Assembly (NCBI GenBank): GCA_020890855.1
Contig: JAJHPN010000086.1
Coordinates: 1 to 40,297, forward strand
Reading direction: 5' to 3'
DNA: 40,297 nt
Origin: Candidatus Contendibacter sp.
GTDB lineage: Bacteria; Pseudomonadota; Gammaproteobacteria; Competibacterales; Competibacteraceae
The notes beneath the pieces were generated by a model. The model worked only from the letters and a program-made list of their open reading frames with translations, did no database searches and was not told the DNA's origin. The translations under genes were made by a program, and so were the position numbers. Shown here piece by piece: positions 38,314 to 40,297 of the stretch; the stretch's first letter is position 1, and the number at the start of each line of letters is the position of its first letter.

Positions 38314-40297
38314 ATGCCCGTCGATCTCGCTCAACACGCCCAAGCTGCCGGTGGCTACGTTCTTGCCGGCAACCGCTACGCTACTTTTCTCACCACCGCC
38401 GGCGCTGGTTATTCAGTATGGAACGAGTTGACGCTGACCCGCTGGACGGCGGATGCGCTGGAAAGCAGCGGCGGTTTCCTGCTGTATCTGCGCGATCTCG
38501 ATGATGGCGTGTTCTGGTCGTTTGGCCAACGGCCAGCGGCGAGCCAAGAGAGCCGGTTTGACGGCGGCATTGCTGAATTTAACCGGCTGGATCAAGAGAT
38601 TAAAGCCCAGCTGGAGATCTGCGTCGCTCCAGACGCTGATCTGGAGTTGCGGCGGCTTACGCTTCGCAACGCCAGTGACCGACCCCGGCGGATCGAACTG
38701 ACCAGCTATGCCGAGCTGGTGCTTAATCACCGGGCTGCGGATACCGCTCATCCGGCGTTTTCCAAGCTGTTTATTCAGACCCAATGGGCGGCTGAACAGC
38801 AGGCCTTGCTGGCCCGGCGGCGTCCGCGCACTGCCGAAGAACCATCATGCTGGCTGGTTCATGCGCTGGTTGGCGCAAGCCCCATCCCGGTCCTTCCCCT
38901 TGCCAAAGCAGGGGGAGTCCAATACGAAACCGACCGCGCCCGCTTCATTGGCCGGGGTTACTCACTGGCCGCGCCCCGAGGTTTAGTGACAACCGAACCC
39001 CTGTCCGGCACGGTCGGCGATGTGCTCGATCCCATCGTCAGCTTGCGAGGAACCGTGGAGCTGGCGGTGGGCGGCGAAGCGCAGTGGACTTTTCTGCTTG
39101 GGGCAGCTTCGGAACGGGAAACCGCGTTGACCTTGGTCCCCCGTTATCAGTCTGTCGCGACTATTGATGCGGCATTTCAGGCAGCGGCGCGTCGTGAGGC
39201 GGACTCCTCATCGCTAACAGCTCCCCCGCCCTTTGCCAAAATTCTCTCGGTTGCGCCGCCCTCGAAAATCTCCCCGGTGGCGCCGCCCTCCTTGGCAAAA
39301 GGGAGGCAGGAGGAATTCACAACCCTGGAAGAATCAACACTCCAGTTCTGGAATGGCTTGGGTGGCTTCAGCGCTGAAGGCGGCGAATATGTGATCCGCC
39401 TTGAACCGGACGCTGAGGGTCGGCTGAAGTTGCCTCCGCAGCCCTGGGTCAACATTATCGCCAACCCGCAGTTCGGCTTTCTCAGCAGCGAAACCGGCGC
39501 CGGTTATACCTGGAGCCAGAATAGCCGCGAAAACCGGTTGACCCCGTGGTTCAACGATCCGGTTCTCGACCCGCACGGCGAGGCGCTGTATCTGCGCGAT
39601 GAAGGAGACGGCCAATTCTGGTCATTGCTGCCCGGCCCGATTCCTCAACCGACGCCTTGCGAGGTTCGGCACGGCTTCGGCTATAGCCGCCACCACCAGG
39701 TCAGTCAGGGATTGGAGCAGGAGGTCTGGTTGTTCGTCCCGCGTGAAGATCCGGTCAAAATCACCCGGATTCGGTTGCGCAATCGCCGCGATCAACCCTG
39801 TCGATTGGCGCTGTTCAGCTACGCCCGCCTGGTGTTGGGCGCGTTACCGGGCGACCATGCGGGGGAGTTGGCGATTGAACAGGACGCTGCGACGGGCGCG
39901 TTGCTGGCCGAAAATGGCAACGGCGAATTTGCTGGGCGGATCGCGTTCGCCGCCGGATCGCCGACCGACAGCATTCCGGTTCACGTTACTGGCGATCGCG
40001 CCGAATTCATTGGACTTTACGGTAGTCCCGCGCAGCCAGCGGCGCTGAATCGCGCAACCCTCAGCGGCCGGTTGGGTGCGGAGCTGGATCCCTGTTTCGC
40101 CCTGCAAGTCATCCTGATCCTGGAGCCGGGTGAATCGGTCGAATACGCTTTCTTGCTCGGTGAGGCGGCGGATCGCGACGAGGCGCGGCGGTTGATCGAC
40201 CGTTATCGTGAAGACGGCGCAATTGCAGCGGCGCTGACCGAGGTTCGGGCGTTCTGGCGGGATTGGCTGGGCGCCGTGCAGATCGAGACGCCAGACC
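38314..40297 (+). CDS. GH94-type glycan phosphorylase/synthase-like protein (cyclic-glucan-synthase C-terminal-like), 3' partial
   Basis: The frame is open from the ATG at 38314 to the window's end (661 codons), with GGAG upstream of the start. Residues from about 15 to 290 resemble the GT36-associated region of NdvB-type cyclic beta-1,2-glucan synthases: NRYATFLTTAGAGYSVWNEL, LELRRLTLRNASDRPRRIEL, HPAFSKLFIQTQ and VQYETDRARFIGRGY. From about 340 a second beta-sandwich domain begins (LPPQPWVNIIANPQFGFLSS, NSRENRLTPWFNDP). The (alpha/alpha)6 phosphorylase barrel is expected beyond the window. The membrane glycosyltransferase half of NdvB is absent at this start, so this is a soluble stand-alone version; the product is unclear. 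Two repeat-like insertions at 38880-38919 and 39221-39314 keep the frame. Confidence 0.8.
   Translation, partial: MPVDLAQHAQAAGGYVLAGNRYATFLTTAGAGYSVWNELTLTRWTADALESSGGFLLYLRDLDDGVFWSFGQRPAASQESRFDGGIAEFNRLDQEIKAQLEICVAPDADLELRRLTLRNASDRPRRIELTSYAELVLNHRAADTAHPAFSKLFIQTQWAAEQQALLARRRPRTAEEPSCWLVHALVGASPIPVLPLAKAGGVQYETDRARFIGRGYSLAAPRGLVTTEPLSGTVGDVLDPIVSLRGTVELAVGGEAQWTFLLGAASERETALTLVPRYQSVATIDAAFQAAARREADSSSLTAPPPFAKILSVAPPSKISPVAPPSLAKGRQEEFTTLEESTLQFWNGLGGFSAEGGEYVIRLEPDAEGRLKLPPQPWVNIIANPQFGFLSSETGAGYTWSQNSRENRLTPWFNDPVLDPHGEALYLRDEGDGQFWSLLPGPIPQPTPCEVRHGFGYSRHHQVSQGLEQEVWLFVPREDPVKITRIRLRNRRDQPCRLALFSYARLVLGALPGDHAGELAIEQDAATGALLAENGNGEFAGRIAFAAGSPTDSIPVHVTGDRAEFIGLYGSPAQPAALNRATLSGRLGAELDPCFALQVILILEPGESVEYAFLLGEAADRDEARRLIDRYREDGAIAAALTEVRAFWRDWLGAVQIETPD
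38880..38919 (+). repeat. Palindromic GC-rich repeat embedded in frame in the GH94-type gene, short form
   Basis: CCCCATCCCGGTCCTTCCCC is followed by TTGCCAAAGCAGGGGGAG. The second half folds as an 8-bp hairpin (CCCCTTGC with GCAGGGGG, one G-T pair). It encodes PIPVLPLAKAGG, between a strand that is usually followed almost directly by the YETDRARF motif. This implies an in-frame insertion. Confidence 0.55.
39221..39314 (+). repeat. Palindromic repeat embedded in frame in the GH94-type gene, long form
   Basis: CTCCCCCGCCCTTTGCCAAA at 39221-39240 is mirrored by TTGGCAAAAGGGAGG at 39292-39306, an inverted pair of about 12 bases with one extra A, around a 50-base centre. The centre holds two copies of GCGCCGCCCTC. 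It encodes a Pro/Ala/Ser-rich linker (VAPPSKISPVAPPSLAKG) between two structured domains. Confidence 0.6.

Noticed and set aside
1-40297. CRISPR array, tRNA, rRNA, transposase, integrase or phage genes
   Set aside because: No regularly spaced repeats, cloverleaf, or recombinase motifs were noticed anywhere on either strand by reading; a dedicated scan was not possible.

Overview
The window is one stretch of a GC-rich Gram-negative chromosome. A type II secretion operon, an ABC-type polysaccharide export cluster, RNase D, GlmU, a gammaproteobacterial-style discriminating GluRS and many multidomain sensor kinases point to a gammaproteobacterium. The overall style recalls the Competibacter/Contendobacter or Methylococcales type, but that placement is my inference and not something I could test. 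No rRNA, tRNA, CRISPR array, transposase or phage gene was seen.

Left part (1-8580). Positions 1-4420 hold the end of a type II secretion operon: gspL (5' end outside the window), gspM, a small gspC/PulC-like gene and the secretin gspD. A separate secreted protein follows, with its own promoter, a 5' hairpin, a strong Shine-Dalgarno and a strong intrinsic terminator. After the terminator come three exported-protein genes: an FG-GAP/VCBS repeat protein, a parvulin-type prolyl isomerase and a small NTF2-like protein. The stretch from about 7100 to 8600 is visibly richer in A+T than its surroundings.

Glycan cluster (8601-19617), all on the + strand and tightly packed. It encodes a TPR/O-GlcNAc-transferase-like glycosyltransferase, a Wzm-type permease, a Wzt-type ATPase with a C-terminal glycan-binding domain, a methyltransferase with a coiled-coil tail, a GT2 glycosyltransferase, an NAD-dependent sugar epimerase, and two membrane proteins of unknown role. 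A polysaccharide is probably assembled in the cytoplasm, capped or modified, and exported by the ABC pair. A convergent DUF2304 gene closes the cluster. RNase D and a glycine-zipper lipoprotein follow.

Signalling locus (21916-31572), all on the - strand. In transcription order it holds a GGEEF diguanylate cyclase, a 1342-residue membrane sensor kinase, a decayed second kinase, a receiver-histidine kinase, a receiver-HDOD protein and a receiver protein with a degenerate HD-GYP domain. The last five are tightly linked and look like one operon.

Right part (31959-40297), on the + strand. It contains a large secreted glycoside-hydrolase-like protein with a discoidin domain, glmU, gltX, and the start of a GH94-type (cyclic glucan synthase C-terminal-like) gene that runs off the window.

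The most unusual signals are small palindromic GC-rich repeats. They occur between genes and also in frame inside two carbohydrate-enzyme genes. Others are a 30-bp-arm inverted repeat between glmU and gltX, two identically built GTCAA-N4-TTGAC palindromes in the divergent region at 31573-31958, a kinase caught in decay, and a 42-bp duplication nested in a duplicated PAS domain. Start sites were chosen by hand from signal peptides, ribosome-binding sites and overlaps. Database confirmation was not possible.
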